64,000 bases of DNA from Eucalyptus grandis (GCF_016545825.1 NC_052614.1:43804072-43868071); one strand, 5' to 3'; shown: positions 47,095-59,829, counted from the stretch's first letter. A program made the numbers and translations. Notes: generated by a model not told the origin, from the sequence alone.

Positions 47095-48354
47095 CGTACT
47101 CACAGGAAAGCAAGCAGTGGGATTTTGGCCAAAGACACAGGGAAAGCACCAGACAAGCTATTATTGTTTAGCCTCCTAACCTCACCACAGGACAAAACAA
47201 ACAAGGTGTTAGACGACGTCAAGAACATCGAAAATGGGAAGAAAAGAAAAAACACACATTAGGCAACAAGAAGGAACGAACAAGAAACAGAAATCACAAT
47301 TTGCTCATACCCCAGAAAATAAAAAAGGGCACAAACGGTTTGGATTAAACAATATCACGCAAGCAAAGACAAAAGAAAACTGAAGAAATAATAGACAATT
47401 TCGTACTCACAGATATTGCAGACTACGCAATTGCCCTAGAGACTCAGGAATTGGACCAGACAAGTGATTGTTGGAGAGATCCAAAGTCTCGAGTCTTGGA
47501 AGAGTACCCAACTCTGGTGGGATGCCGCCTGAGATATTGTTGTTTTGCAGTAGCCTAAAAGACAAAAGAACCACACGACATGCATATTAAGTTTGAAATT
47601 ATTCGACACAAGATGGAAAAAAGCTGAAGCTGGTCAAACATATGTTCTTTGAAAATCAAGAAACTGAGGATGGAAAAAACACAAGACAAAGAAAAACTAC
47701 CGAACCCAACACGTTCGTTTTCCCTTCCCCTGTTCTTTTTTTCTAATTCCCAGGGCAAACAAACAGAAGTTGAACGAGAAATTCAAAAGTTGCAAACACA
47801 AAAGGGTAAACTTGAAGGAATATGTCCTGTTTCCTTACACTTGTCGGAGATTGGTGAGATTTCTTATAGTCTCAGACAGACTTCCCGATAAAGACTGGCT
47901 AGGAGCTCCTCTGCAAAACAGGGTCCGAGAAAAAAATGAATATCCAGGACAAGAACTCTCGAAGGACGACCAAAGGAAAAGGAAGGAACCAAATTCGCCA
48001 TGGAAAATGCGAGAGATAACTCACAAGCCAATGACTAGATTGTCACTCGAGCAAGTGATCATGGCCCAACTGCAGGGGTCGACAGAATCTTCATCCCAGT
48101 TGTTCAAAACTCCATGTGGGTCGTTCAACTCTCTCCTCACACCGATCAAAGCCTCCACTGGAAGACCACCGAGAAAAAAAAAGGGTATCAGTATGTCACC
48201 ACCACCCCAACACAAAGTTTGGCGTACGAGGAAAGTTGATGGGTTTACCTTCATGGTTGCGAGGCTCGTAGCAGAGACAGGGAGTAGGGAGCAAAGCAGA
48301 GAGAATCACGAAGATAACGGAGAAGACAACAGGAAAGAGCCTGTTGGCAGCCAT
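44427..48354 (-). CDS. LRR receptor-like kinase, subfamily II (NIK/CLERK/SARK-like), 11 exons
   Basis: Plasma-membrane receptor or co-receptor kinase. Minus-strand exons: 48354-48249, 48157-48025, 47910-47839, 47554-47411, 47175-47104, 46870-46811, 46728-46631, 46501-46370, 46273-45929, 45709-45330 and 44795-44427, joining to 1911 bp (636 aa). Signal peptide (about 1-28, ending in CLC); LRR N-cap with [17 protein letters not shown]; about five LRRs ([16 protein letters not shown] and similar), mostly one per small 60-144 bp exon; juxtamembrane Pro/Ser segment; [22 protein letters not shown]; kinase with [50 protein letters not shown]; conserved tail ending YAMELSGPR. An RD kinase with all catalytic residues intact. 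The exon pattern and tail match the At2g23950/At4g30520 branch as I recall it; these act in CLE-peptide signalling and senescence. Confidence 0.95.
47057..47092 (+). repeat. (GA)n microsatellite beside a splice donor
   Basis: About 17 GA units; on the gene strand this is a (CT)n tract starting about 10 bp inside intron 5, right after the exon-5 donor GTGAGTACGG at 47103. Confidence 0.9.
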
Positions 48355-48860
48355 GGTCTAGTCCAAGAACGAAAGTCGTGAACGTGTTAGGACAGAAAAA
48401 AACACAAATGGCGTGCCCGAAATCTCACTTTCCCTTTGTATCCTGCCTCCCTCTATCTCCCTCAACCTCTCTCTCTCTCTCTCTCCTCGGCTCTCTTTTG
48501 CTTTACCAGTCCTTTTCAGTCCATCCCCTCCCCACTTTGCCTTCCCAAAAGACTCGTTGCAGTGCATTTGCATACGTGACAGCATGATTTGCTTCCCTAT
48601 AAAATAATAACCAAAGAGAAAATCGAAAAAAAGATAGGGGAGAAAACGAAAAAGAAAAAGGATGGGGAACACATGAAAGGAAAAAAGGAAAAGAAAAGCC
48701 CAGGGAAAGAAAAAGAAAAAGCAGAGAGCCAAAGCTCCATCTGCGTGTCTGAGGGGGGAGAAGATGATACGGCCTGTCAGACCAGGGTGGAGCGCAGAAT
48801 TTGAGAAGGACGGGCGGAACAGCAAGGAGAAGAAGAACAGCATACAAAGCTTATTGTCAT
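48355..48860. promoter_or_regulatory. 5' flank of the receptor kinase gene
   Basis: Strongly strand-biased: the plus strand is CT-rich at about 48430-48500 with a (CT)n tract at 48469-48486, and purine-rich at 48600-48740. It probably contains the leader and core promoter, but no TATA box could be placed with confidence. Confidence 0.4.
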
Positions 48861-51800
48861 CTGAAATCGAATTTTAGAAAATCTGATTGGTATAATTTGT
48901 TGGAGTAATTAAATATTAAATTACTTATTCGTTTAACAACTTATTATGCATTATTCTAATAATTTAGGTTATTAAAATAATTGACAGCAAGTTCTACAAA
49001 ATCCCACGTGATATTAATACTGAAAATTCTGAATTTGAATGTTTTTGAATTCCATTTACTTATCTAATTGAATTTTCACAATTAATATCAGACAAAAAAA
49101 CCGTATCAAATACGAGGAAAGTGTAGTTTTATTTAACAATTTAAGTTTTGCCAAAAAGTTTCACATAATTAATGGTATTTAATGAAATGATTGTACTTTA
49201 TTATTTATATATTAGATGATGGTTCATCACATCGGTTGCTATGATTAGCTTTCTTCACTTGGCTAGGCGGAGCTTGAACCTACCGGCTGAGAGGAGAAGA
49301 GAAAGCTAGGCTGAACCTAGGAAATTATTGTTGACCGAAAAAAAAAAACAAGGATCTAGAAAATCATTGTTGTGAAAAAAAAAAATCTCAATTTTGGCAA
49401 ATGATCTTCTGGTCTTTCCCTGTTCCAGCTTACATGGCATTGTGTGCTGGCATATCATATCAACAGAATGGAGAGAGGGAAAGAGAGAAACGGGAAAATA
49501 GGGTTTCTATTCTTTTATTGGTGAAAATACCTTAAAAACACTAAATTATGTTTATCCAGCACCATTACTCTACACTTTTTTGATGCCATCAAAATCTTAA
49601 ATTTGTACTAATATGACAAAATGCCCTCTATTTACCACTAAAAATACACTCTGTCCACAATGATACTAATATCCCAACCTTTTTTTTCATGTTGTTAATA
49701 CTCAAAATTTGTAGCAATATGACAAAATTCTATGATATTGGTGTCATAGTAAGTATAATTTAAAAATTTTGGATAATTTGTAATAGTAGAAAAAAATTTG
49801 GATATAGTCTCATTTTCTTTATGTTAGTTGATAAAATAAGAATGATAGATTTATGCCACTAAATTTGTATATTTGACTTCAATAGCTTTTAATATTAAAA
49901 AAAATGCTCTCGATATAAGTATGCTACATATATAATATAAAAGTGACCTAGTTTGTTCTTTTTGACAGTATATAGCTCTGCTCCGGTGGAAACTGTTCAT
50001 GGTTATCATTGTGAGCCTTGTCGGCCTTAGTTAATTTTGTTATTTCCCATTTGAAATAGGTTTTTTTAATATTATTGTTTTGTTTTATTGCATGAGAAAT
50101 GTTCTGACAAGAAAATACGACTGATTAGACCCTGGCTTTCTTCAGAAGGAAAATACCTACTCCTTCCTGCAAGCGGAATAAGAAAGATGATACATCAAGG
50201 GATGTTTTGGCAGGGAGTGTGCTGATTTTCAGAGCTAGGGCTCATGTTGTCTGGCGACTCATAAAAGTCAGATAGGACATACACATATAACTATAATTAT
50301 TTTTATTTATTTTGGTTTTGGTGATGGCTTCCAGATTAGTCTGCGCTGTGAAGAAACACAGATGTACGAAAGATAGGAAAATGTAAGCCCAATTTATTTG
50401 TACATTAATATAATGGATATGGCTTGTAAAATTATACCTATTGAGATCTCCTAAAATAAATTCTCACAAAAAAGACAAAGTTATATAGATTTAAATTAAT
50501 TCTTTGAGAGAGAGATTCAAAGATGTGAATTAATTGATGAAAGGAATTTAAAGGATTGTGAGATGACGGAGACTTGAATTAAAATGTGGCAAGTAGAATA
50601 TCTATTGAATGAGTTGGTAATTAATTGACTATATTCAGGTTTTAACATTTTTTTTATAAAACATATGTTGTCGTAAAATATGTCAAGCATGGACTGTTCA
50701 TAGGATTTTTAACTTTTTTTGTGAAAGTTTGAGATTAAAACAGAATGTGCCAATGGGTTCATCATCATTCTCATGGTATGATTCTACTCAGAATGCTCTT
50801 GTATGAGTGATTATTCACTTCACTTAGATATGGTATTAATGAAATATCTCATTTCTATGTTACGAATAACAAGAGAGAGATAAGGTTTCTTCTTCTATTA
50901 TTTTTCCATTTTTTTTTCTTTTAGATAAAAATGTTTCATAGATCTCGAAGATACATTATGGGACAAACATCCATTCGTGTCACCAACAATGAAAAAACAT
51001 CTCAATATTTTTATTAGTAAATAAAACATGGAGTCAGTTGATTAGTTGAACTTAGTTTTTCTTTGAAATTTATACCTTTTTGTGGTTTTTTTATTTTGTA
51101 TTATTAAAGAAAAACTATCACGATAAAAACTAATAAAATTGTTAAAAGAGTCAAAAGAATTTCTTATCCATTTACCATATTTTAAGAGACTTTCCTTTTT
51201 AACATAAGAAAATTAGTAACAAACTAAACTTTGTGGATAAGAACTTGAAAAGATCTTTTTTCGACACGTTGATTATTGTTTTTTTTATAGATTTAATTTC
51301 TTTTATTTACTAAATTTCGTGATGATAGTAGAATTTTACAGCAAAAAAAAAAAATCATTGGCTTTGATTTTCCACGTGGTTGGCATAGAGACACATATAC
51401 TCCTTAATTAATCAAGAATCTAAGTTGAATTGAGTGTAATTTTGGTAAAATAAAATAAGTAGGATTAAGTTAAAATACCAAATTGTGGATATGAGCCATC
51501 ATAAGTTTTTCTTAAAATGTGAAAGTATATTACATTTTAATGAAAATAACTATGAAAGTTCTTCTTACTGGTTAAAAAAAGGCGTAAAGAAACACTTTAA
51601 TTTGCTTGAATTAATAGGGAAAAAAAAAGTTTGCCTAAAATCTAGCAGTTTGAGTTGTGTAAAAAAATCATAGTACGAAAAAAAAAAGAAAAAAAGAAGA
51701 AGACCAATAATAGGGTGTTGGGGTCGCACGTGCAAAAAAGAAAAGTTTGGATCAGATGAGGCTTGCTCTTTTGATATTAATTAATCCTCGTTGATCAATC

Positions 51801-52089
51801 GCTAATCATAGACTAACAGCCTCGTAAGTCATAATGTCTACAGGTTGTGTTGAGATAATTACTTCACTAATGTAATCAGTGTTTTAAACTTATATTTTCT
51901 ATTAAAAAGGGGGCTTCCAGCCTGACTTCTTTTTTTGGTAATCGTTATGAAGAAATGGTGCCGGATACTCTCTAAAAAGGTATAGCATCATGATTTTTTT
52001 TAAAAGATAGAGAAATAAAGAAGTTTTCACCAATCATTTAAATTTATGATCTCATATGAAAACATGTCTTACTCTATTATGAGCATGAA
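48861..52089. other. AT-rich intergenic region
   Basis: No gene recognised. It holds the micro-insertion at 49317-49371. At 49530-49780 there is degenerate sequence related to 25080-25270 (CACTAAATT, CAATATGACAAAA, ATTGGTGTCATA). The rest is unannotated AT-rich sequence. Confidence 0.4.
49317..49371 (+). mobile_element. Micro-insertion: ACCG plus A-tail with 17-bp duplication
   Basis: The core 49334-49354 (ACCG, A-run, then CAAGGAT) lies between CTAGGAAATTATTGTTG (49317-49333) and CTAGAAAATCATTGTTG (49355-49371), which agree at 15 of 17 positions. Confidence 0.55.
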
Positions 52090-53730
52090 TCGAAATAAAT
52101 CACGGTAGATACAACAGAGTTTGTTGGAGAGAGACTCTAAATGGGGCCGGAGAATTGTTTTTTTTTTCCTTTTTCCTAACGAGGTTAGATATTGCTGATT
52201 AGTTAGAATTTTCACACATTTAAATGTGAAATTTTTGTTAAGGAAAAAAAATAAGGCAGTCGTATATAATTAAGTACACATGTATTTAATTGAAAAATAT
52301 CATAGGATTGATCTTATACTTTTTTTATGAGGTATCATTGACACAATACAAGGTGCCAAGTACAACCTAGTGTGGCCCCAAACTCTTGAACCTATTGCGT
52401 ATTTAATGGTTCTGAAATTTTGGAACCCATAATTTACCCAATCACCCAATCATACATGTTTCGCATGGTCTATAGCTTTAGCAAGTTATCTCGTACCCCC
52501 TCACTATGATGGTCACTAAAGAGACCAAATAACTATCAAATGGCTTGAGCTCGACTGAGGCAGGCGATAATTGAACTTATTATCCAAGGCCCCGACACTA
52601 TAAAAAATTATGCAATGCTTGTACTAGACATGACTCAAGCTTGCCTAATCACACCTTCGGGCTTCACCGCATGGTTAGGCAAGCATTTGATCTGACCTTT
52701 GATCCCTCTTTTCTTTTCTTTTCTTTTTGGGGGGGGAAGGAGGGTGGAATGGAGAGATACCTTTTATGCCATTTGTAATTAGTATATATCTCAATAAATC
52801 CTATCTCAAGAGGATAACAGATGCCATATAAGATAAATAGACATAAAAATTGGAAGGAACTGGCTTAAAAATAAAATCAATAAAGTCATCTTTATTTTTA
52901 AGTAATTTTATTTTTCTTTGTATCTATCTTTTTTAGTACCTTGGTTCACTGTAGAGCACATAAATGTGAGCATCATTCTAAGGTTGACCATGGATTGGCC
53001 TTAGATTGGCCCAACCTAGGCAGTCCTTGGACCATTGAGACTTATATTGTGCGGATTGATCATTAGTCTTGGGGCTTTAAGGTTGGTCTGATCGTACCAA
53101 CCCTATCTTTTCTTTTTTTTTCTTTTTTTTCTGAACCCTAGGTACGTAACTATAAGCTCCCCTCCTCTTCTTTTGTTGTTTTCCTATTTCAAAGTCTTAC
53201 TCTCACTCTCCCTCAACCTCAGATTATTTTTGAAATCTTACGTGTCAATCTCTGTCTTCTCTCTGCTCATATTTCTTTTGACTAAAAACATTTCTTTAGT
53301 AAGTGGTTTTCTAGAAAGACGATGATGGAGGTTAAAGTAGAGTTCATCGGGAAAACAAATATGATGAAAGTGAGTTGTCAAGGGATGCATAGAGCCCAGC
53401 TTGCCATGCAAAAGTGGATCAAAACTCTTAAGATCGCAGAACCAGGTTATATATAGCTTGATCACTAACATAACTCTTCGACATGGGACTCCTTTTTCTC
53501 TTTGACTCGGTCTTTGATTAAGTAAAATGTCAGAAGACTTACAATTGCATAATCAAATCCGAACTCACAATTCGAACCAAAAAGAGAAGGAAAAAAATAC
53601 TATGGATCGTGTGAAAGTAGGATATTCCAAATTCATGGGTCCAAGAATTTTATAAAACATCCTTGGCCAACCAAAAATAAAGTGAATGAAAGACATAACA
53701 AAGGGCATGAATCTAACAGAGGGCTTGAGT
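52090..53730. repeat. Tandem array unit U1 (about 1640 bp, long form)
   Basis: Starts near CACGGTAGATACAACAGAG (52101). Landmarks in order: a CCGGAGAATTG / TTAGATATTG block; CACATTTAAATGTGAAAT; CAATACAAGGTGC; TATGATGGTCACTAAAGAGA; CAATGCTTGTACTAG; CTTGCCTAATCACACCTTC; a 200-bp extra block at 52740-52940 (GGAATGGAGAGATACC); a hAT-like GTGAGCATCATTC segment at 52968; a TATA-like and CT-rich leader; and a short ORF from ATG 53322 (44 codons). Confidence 0.8.
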
Positions 53731-55065
53731 CATAATGTATCATGGTAGATATAACATAGCTTGGAGAGAGAATCTAAGTGGGGTTGGAGCATTGCTTTTT
53801 TTCTTTTTCCTAATAGGGTTAGATATTGTTGATTAGTTAGGACTTTCACACATTTAAATGTGAAATTTTCGTGAGGAAAGGTAGTCATATATAATTAAGT
53901 ATACATGTATTTAATTTTAAAAAATTATACAATTGATCTTATGCCTTTCTATAGGATATCATCCACACGATACAAAGTGCTGGGTACAACTTGATGTGAC
54001 CCTAAAATCTTGAACCTGTCACGTACTTATTGGTTGCGAAATTTTGGATCCAAAACTTACCTAATCATATGAGCTTTGCATGATCTACAAATTTAGCAAG
54101 TTATCCCGCATACCCCTTGCTATGATGGTCACTAAAGAGATAGATGACTATCAAATGGCTTGAGCTTGATCGAGGAGATACATGAACTTAACTTATTACC
54201 CAAGGCCTCGACTATAAGAAATTATGCAATGCTTGTACCATGCATTGCCCAAGCTTGCCTAATCCCGAGCTAGCCTAATCACACCTTCAGGCCTCACCAT
54301 ATATTTAGGCAAGTATCTAATCTAACCTTTGATTGCCTCTTTTCTTTTCTAATTTGAACTTGGAATGGCCTAACTCAGCCGGTCTTGAGGCTGTTGAAAC
54401 CTCTAGCTAGGTGGATTAGTCCTTGATCTTGGAATTATAGAGTTGGTCCGACCTGGACCAACCTTGTCTTTTTATTTTTTATTTCCAAACCCTAAGTATA
54501 TAACTATAGGCTCCCCTCCTTTTTTTTTTTTTTGTGGTTTTCCTATTTCATAGTCTCACTCTCACTCTCCATCAACCTTAGATTATCGCTAAATCTTATG
54601 TTTCCATCTCTTTGTCTTCTCTCTACTCATATTTCTTTTGACTAAAATAATTTCTTTAATAAGTGGTTTTCTAGAAAGACAACGACAAAGGTCAAAGTGG
54701 AGTTTGTTGGGAAAATGAATATGATGAAAATGAGTTGCTATGGGATACATAGTAGCCCAGCCTACCGTGCAAAAGCGGATCAAACTCTTAAGACTGCAAA
54801 AACAGGTTATATATCGCTCGATCACCACATCTCTCTTTGGCATGGGACTTCTTTTCTCTTCGACTCGGTCTTTGATTAAGTAAAACATCAGATCTGCGTA
54901 CTCAAATCCAAACTCACAATTGGAACCAAAAAGAGAAGGAAAAAAAAAACTCGTGGATCATGTGAAAGTAGGATTCTCCAAATTCATGGGTCCGAGAGTT
55001 TTATAAAACATTCTTGGTGAAAAAAAAAAGTGAATGAAAGATATAAAAGAGGGCATGCATCAAAA
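53731..55065. repeat. Tandem array unit U2 (about 1335 bp, short form)
   Basis: Same landmark order as U1 (CATGGTAGATATAACATAGC at 53741), but it lacks the roughly 200-bp block found in U1 and U4. Transcript-like part: TATA-like GTATATAACTATAGG at about 54496, CT-rich leader 54550-54640. The short ORF's first ATG is replaced by ACG at the equivalent place. Confidence 0.8.
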
Positions 55066-55246
55066 TGTATCATGGTAGATATAACATAGCTTGGAGAGAG
55101 AATCTAAGTGGGGTTGGAGAATTGTTGTTTTCTTTTTCCTGACAAAGTTAGATATTGCTGATTAGTTAGGACTTTCACACATTTAAATGTGAAATTTTCT
55201 CAAAGAAATGTAGTCATATATATTTAAGTATACATCTATTTAATTA

Positions 55247-55289
<43 letters not shown>

Positions 55290-56390
55290 ATACGATTGAT
55301 CATGTGCCTTTATATAGGGTATCATTCACACGATACAAGGTGCTGGATACAACCTAGTGCAACCCTAAACTCTTGAACCTATCATATACTTATTGGTTCC
55401 GAAATTTTGCAACCAAAACTTACCTAATCATATAAGTTCTGCATGATCTACAGATTTAGCGAGTTATCCCGCATACCCCTTATTATGATGGTCACTAAAG
55501 AAATAGATGACTATCAGATTGCTCGAGCTTGACCGAGGCGATACACAAACTTAACTTACTACCCAAGGCCTTGACTATAAAAAATTATGCAATGCTTGTA
55601 CTAGGCATTGCCTAAGCTTGCCTAATCACACCTTCCGGCCTTACCATATGTTTAGGCAAGCATCTAATCTGACCTTTGATTGCCTCTTTCCTTTTTCTAA
55701 TATGACTTTGGATGGCCCAACCCAGTTGATCCTACGAATGTTGTGACCTACCATGCGGATTAATCCCTTGTCTTGGGACCTTAGGGTTTGTCCAACCCAA
55801 ACTAACCCCATATTTTTATTTTTTATTTCCAAACCCCCTCCTCTTCTTTTATCATTTTCCTATTTTAGAGCCTCACTCTTACTGTCCCTCAACCTCAGAT
55901 TATCTCTATATCTTACGTTTTCATCTCTTCATCTTCTCTCTACTCATATTTCCTTTGACTGAAAAAGTTTCTTTAATAATTGGTTTTCTAGAAAGACAAT
56001 GACAGAGGTCGAAGTGGAGTTTATTGAAATAATAAATCTGATGAAAGTGAGTTGCTATGGGACACATAGAACCCAGCCTGCCGTGCAAAAGCGGATCAAA
56101 ACTCTTACAACTGCAAAACCGGGTTGTATATCGCTCGATCATCACACCTCTCCTTGGCGTGGGACTCCTTTTCTCTTCAACTCAATCTTTGATTAAGGAA
56201 AACATCGGGAGACTTACAATTGTATATTCAAAACTAAACTCATAATCGGAACCAAAAGGAGAAAAGAAAACCAGTGGATTATGTGAAAGAAGGATACTCC
56301 AAATTCAAGGGTCCAAGAATTTTATAAAATGTTCTTGGTGGGAAAAAAAAAGTTAATGAAAGATATAATATAAAGCACGAATTGAAATGT
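55066..56390. repeat. Tandem array unit U3 (about 1325 bp, short form)
   Basis: Same landmark order (CATGGTAGAT at 55071), again without the 200-bp block. It has an (AC)n(AT)n microsatellite at about 55244-55290. The short ORF is intact here: ATG 55999 to stop 56196, 65 aa, starting MTEVEVEFIEIINLMKVSC. Confidence 0.8.
55999..56196 (+). CDS. Short ORF repeated in the tandem array, unknown
   Basis: A 65-codon frame preceded by a TATA-like sequence and a CT-rich leader, present in related form in all four array units but intact only here. The protein contains KVSCYGTHRTQPAVQKRIK and SLDHHTSPWRGTPFLF; I do not recognise any domain. The opposite strand also stays open in units U1-U3 (for example CLSRKPLTKEM-type peptides), so the open frames may simply reflect recent duplication. 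I think it is more likely a captured or non-coding fragment than a gene. Confidence 0.15.
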   Translation: MTEVEVEFIEIINLMKVSCYGTHRTQPAVQKRIKTLTTAKPGCISLDHHTSPWRGTPFLFNSIFD

Positions 56391-57945
56391 ATCATGGTAG
56401 ATATAACATAGCTTGTGAGAGAGAATCTAAGTGGGGTTGGAGAACTACTTTTTTCTTTTTCCTAATAGGCTCATATATTGCTGAGTAGTTAGAACTTTAC
56501 ACATTTAAATGTGAAACTTTGGTATAGAAATGTAGTCATATATAATTAAGTGTACATGTATTTAATTAAAAATATTATGCGACTGATCTTATGCCTTTCT
56601 ATAGCATGTCATCCACACAATACAAGGTGCTGGATATAACCCGTGCAACCCTAAACTCTTGAACCTATCATGTATTTATAGGTTCCGAAATTTTGGAATC
56701 CAAAACTTACTCCATCATATGAGTTCCGCATGCCCTATAGATTTAGCAAATTATCCCACATACCCCTTATTATGATGGTCACTAAAGAGACCGGATGACT
56801 ATTAGATGCCTCGAGCTTGACTAAGGTGAGACATGAATTATATTTTTTGCCCCAGGCCTTGACACTATAAAAAATTATGCAATGCTTATACTGGGCATTG
56901 CTCGAGCTTGCCTAATCACACCTTCGGGCCTCACCACATGAGGCAAGCATTTGATTTGACATTTGATTGCCTTTTTTCTTTTTCTTTTTTTGGAATGGAA
57001 AGATACTTTTTATGATACTGGCAACTAGTCTATATCTCAATAAATCCTATCTCCAGGAGGATACCTAATGCCATGGAGCACAATCAAATATAAAAATGGA
57101 TGGAACTGGCTCAAATGGAAAACCCATAGAGCCACCTCTCGTCTTTCTAGTAATTTTATTTTCCTTTCTTTATATCTAGCTTCTTCGGTCCCTTAGTTCA
57201 CTACAAAGCACGTATGGGTGAGCATTAGTTTAGGGTTGACCTGTGATCAACCCTGGAACCACCCAACCCAGACGGTCTTGAGGTAGTTGAAATCCATACT
57301 GTGCGAATTGGTTCTTGATATGGGGTTTTAGAATTATTCCAATCCGGACCAGCCCTATCTTTTTATTTTTTATTTTTTATTTCCAAACCCCAGGTATATA
57401 ACTTTAAATTCTCCTCCTCTTCTTTTGTGATTTTCCTATTTCAGAGTCTCACTCTCGCTCTCGCTCAACCTTAGATTAGTGCTATATCTTACGTTTCCAT
57501 CTCTTCATCTTCTCTCTACTCATATTTCTTTTGACTCAATTTTTTTTTTAATAAGTGGTTTCTAGAAAGACAATGACACAAATCGAAGTGGAGTTTATCG
57601 GGAGAACAAATCTGATGAAAATGAGTTGCTATAGAATACATAGAACCTAGCCTGTCGTGCAAAAGCGGATCAAAACGCTCAAGACCATGGAACTAGTTTA
57701 TATGTTGCTTGATCACCACATCTCTCTTCGGCGTGGGACTTATTTTCTCTTCCCCTCGGCCTTTGATTAAGTAAGACGTTAGAAGATTTACGATTGCATA
57801 CTCAAATCCAAACTCATGATCAGAACCAAAAAGAGAAGAAGAAAAAAACCATTTATCATGTGAAAGTAGGGTACTCTAAAATTCAGGGATCCGAGAGTTT
57901 TCTAAAACCTTCTCGACAGAAAAAAAGAATGTGAATGAAAGATCT
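56391..57945. repeat. Tandem array unit U4 (about 1555 bp, long form)
   Basis: Starts CATGGTAGATATAACATAGC at 56393 and retains the 200-bp block (GGAATGGAAAGATACTTTTTATG at about 56991). Landmarks end at GAATGTGAATGAAAGATCTT near 57945, after which similarity to the array stops. The short ORF from ATG 57573 is cut by a TAG after about 25 codons. Confidence 0.8.
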
Positions 57946-58840
57946 TGCCACGTTGAATCGGGTCCATGAATCTAAGGAATAGTGAAATGATTGCAATGGA
58001 CCGCACAAATCTTTCGTATATATATTTAAATATCCGGCACATTTAATCGTATTTTATTTAAATCCACCACCACCAACGTTATCTTATGGCCATTAAATAT
58101 AAAAATTAATCACTAGACAAACTTTATATAATGCCTATATTGGAGCACTCCTCCCACAAACCACAATCTTTTTTGGAGTGCGTTTCGTTCTTCTTTGCCA
58201 TCGGGAATGATTCGCCTGCCAATCGTTTTCGTCGGTCTCAGTCTTTTTAAGACTAATTTATTAAAGAGAGAGCGAGAGATGGAAAAAGCAAAAGAGCCGC
58301 CCTCCTTCCCCAGAAAAAAAGCAAAAGGCGATGCGCTCGTGCCTCCTCCTTCCTAACCCACCCGCTCCTCAACTTTTTCTAGGCCCACCGTGTTCCCATT
58401 TTTGGTTTTTGTTTTTTTATTTTTTTAAATTCCTTTTTTCCCTAAAAAAATGTTAGGGTTGAGCGCGCGCCATATGTACTTGAAAAATCAATAAATGTAG
58501 AGGCTCGGTTTATTTTCGTAGAAAATAAATGATTCGTGAAATAATTTTTTAACAATGATTGCTTGTATTACTTACAAAAATGAATAGACGGATAACATTT
58601 TCATCATATACAAAAATACCTATATAAAAATTGTCATCAATAATGAGAATATTATTCATTAATTAATTATTTCAAATGATATAATATAATTAATCGTTTT
58701 TAGGAAAAAAGATAAATTATTTATTTTTTACGAAACGAATGGAGAAATAAAAGAAAATAAAGATTAAGAGTTGTTGAGATAGTTTTTTTTTTTTTTAGTG
58801 AAGGTAATTATTCAATGGAGTGGTGAAGTGGGTGCCTGGA
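57946..58840. other. Intergenic region with a GC-richer patch and MITE-like repeat
   Basis: 58150-58400 is GC-richer (CCGCCCTCCTTCCCC, CGATGCGCTCGTGCC) and could be a relic promoter or leader. 58515-58745 matches the AT-rich repeat at 26395-26660. No gene recognised. Confidence 0.4.
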
Positions 58841-58844
58841 TTAT

Positions 58845-59250
58845 TGAAAGAATTTAGTTGCTAATGTTTTTCATATTATTCTGTAGGACAGTTTGGAAGG
58901 AATAGAAAAAGTGAGCTGTCTTGACTTAATATGGAAGTTTCTCTTCGCTTTTGGATACCCGGTTAATCTCAATAAATCAAGATTCCTATATTTTCCGGAC
59001 CGAAGGCAAAAGAACTGATCCTGAGCGAGTTTCCTCTGGGGCAATTTGATGTTTGAATTGATTTGAGTTTAAATCAACTCAATATTCTTGGGTCAAAAAG
59101 CTCCAATCTCCATGTAATGACGCTTTCTTCTTTTGATTTGATAGACGAAAGAAGGTGGAAAGGACAATTGGCATTAGCTACTGTACTTTGTAGAGTCTTT
59201 GAAATTCTTCTCGATCGAGCGAATCTACTGTTGCTGTAAAGACCCTCTTT
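58845..59250 (+). pseudogene. Possible LINE reverse-transcriptase scrap
   Basis: Plus-strand peptides FLFAFGYPVNLNKSRFLYFP (about 58940-59005) and, in another frame, DERRWKGQLALATVLCRVFEILLDRANLL resemble the 'F..SGL..N..KS..FFS' and following regions of plant L1-type reverse transcriptases. The match is short and broken. Low confidence. Confidence 0.3.
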
Positions 59251-59829
59251 AGAAACATCTGATTATTAAGAGCTATAATAATAAGCATGTTTGAACCGGC
59301 GACTACAAAAACATGTGTGGCGGTTAAACTTTGAACATTTCCCTCCATCCTTAATTTGAGTTTTGATGCATAGAGAGCCAGCCAGATAGCTATGTCAAGA
59401 CATTTTATATGGTTTCTAAAACCGCCTAAATCTCACCGTCCATGAAAAAATGGCTACTGAATTAATCTTTGTCCGTAGAGTTTAAAAGTATAACTTTCCC
59501 ATATTGATTTTTTGAAAGACTTACAATTTCTAAGGTCAATGAAGGGCATCAATAGTGGAATTACATTAAACATTACCATGACTTATAGGCTTCATTAATT
59601 TACAATGATAGGTCTCAAATTAGTAGGTGCATTGATTAAGAGGAGATATATCGGATTTCTCCAGCTATTTAAGTTCATTTTTCTAGACAATATCAAAATC
59701 TATGTCTCGTTGTTCTCTTTAATTAAACATATCTTGGACATACTCTTTTATCATTTTCTAAATATGTTAAAAGCAATTTCTTCATGCACCGTAGTCGCAA
59801 TTTTATAGGATTGGAGTTTGTATTTATTA

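Noticed and set aside
47770..48381. 203-codon plus-strand frame over the receptor kinase 5' exons
   Set aside because: Antisense to well-supported LRR and signal-peptide exons.
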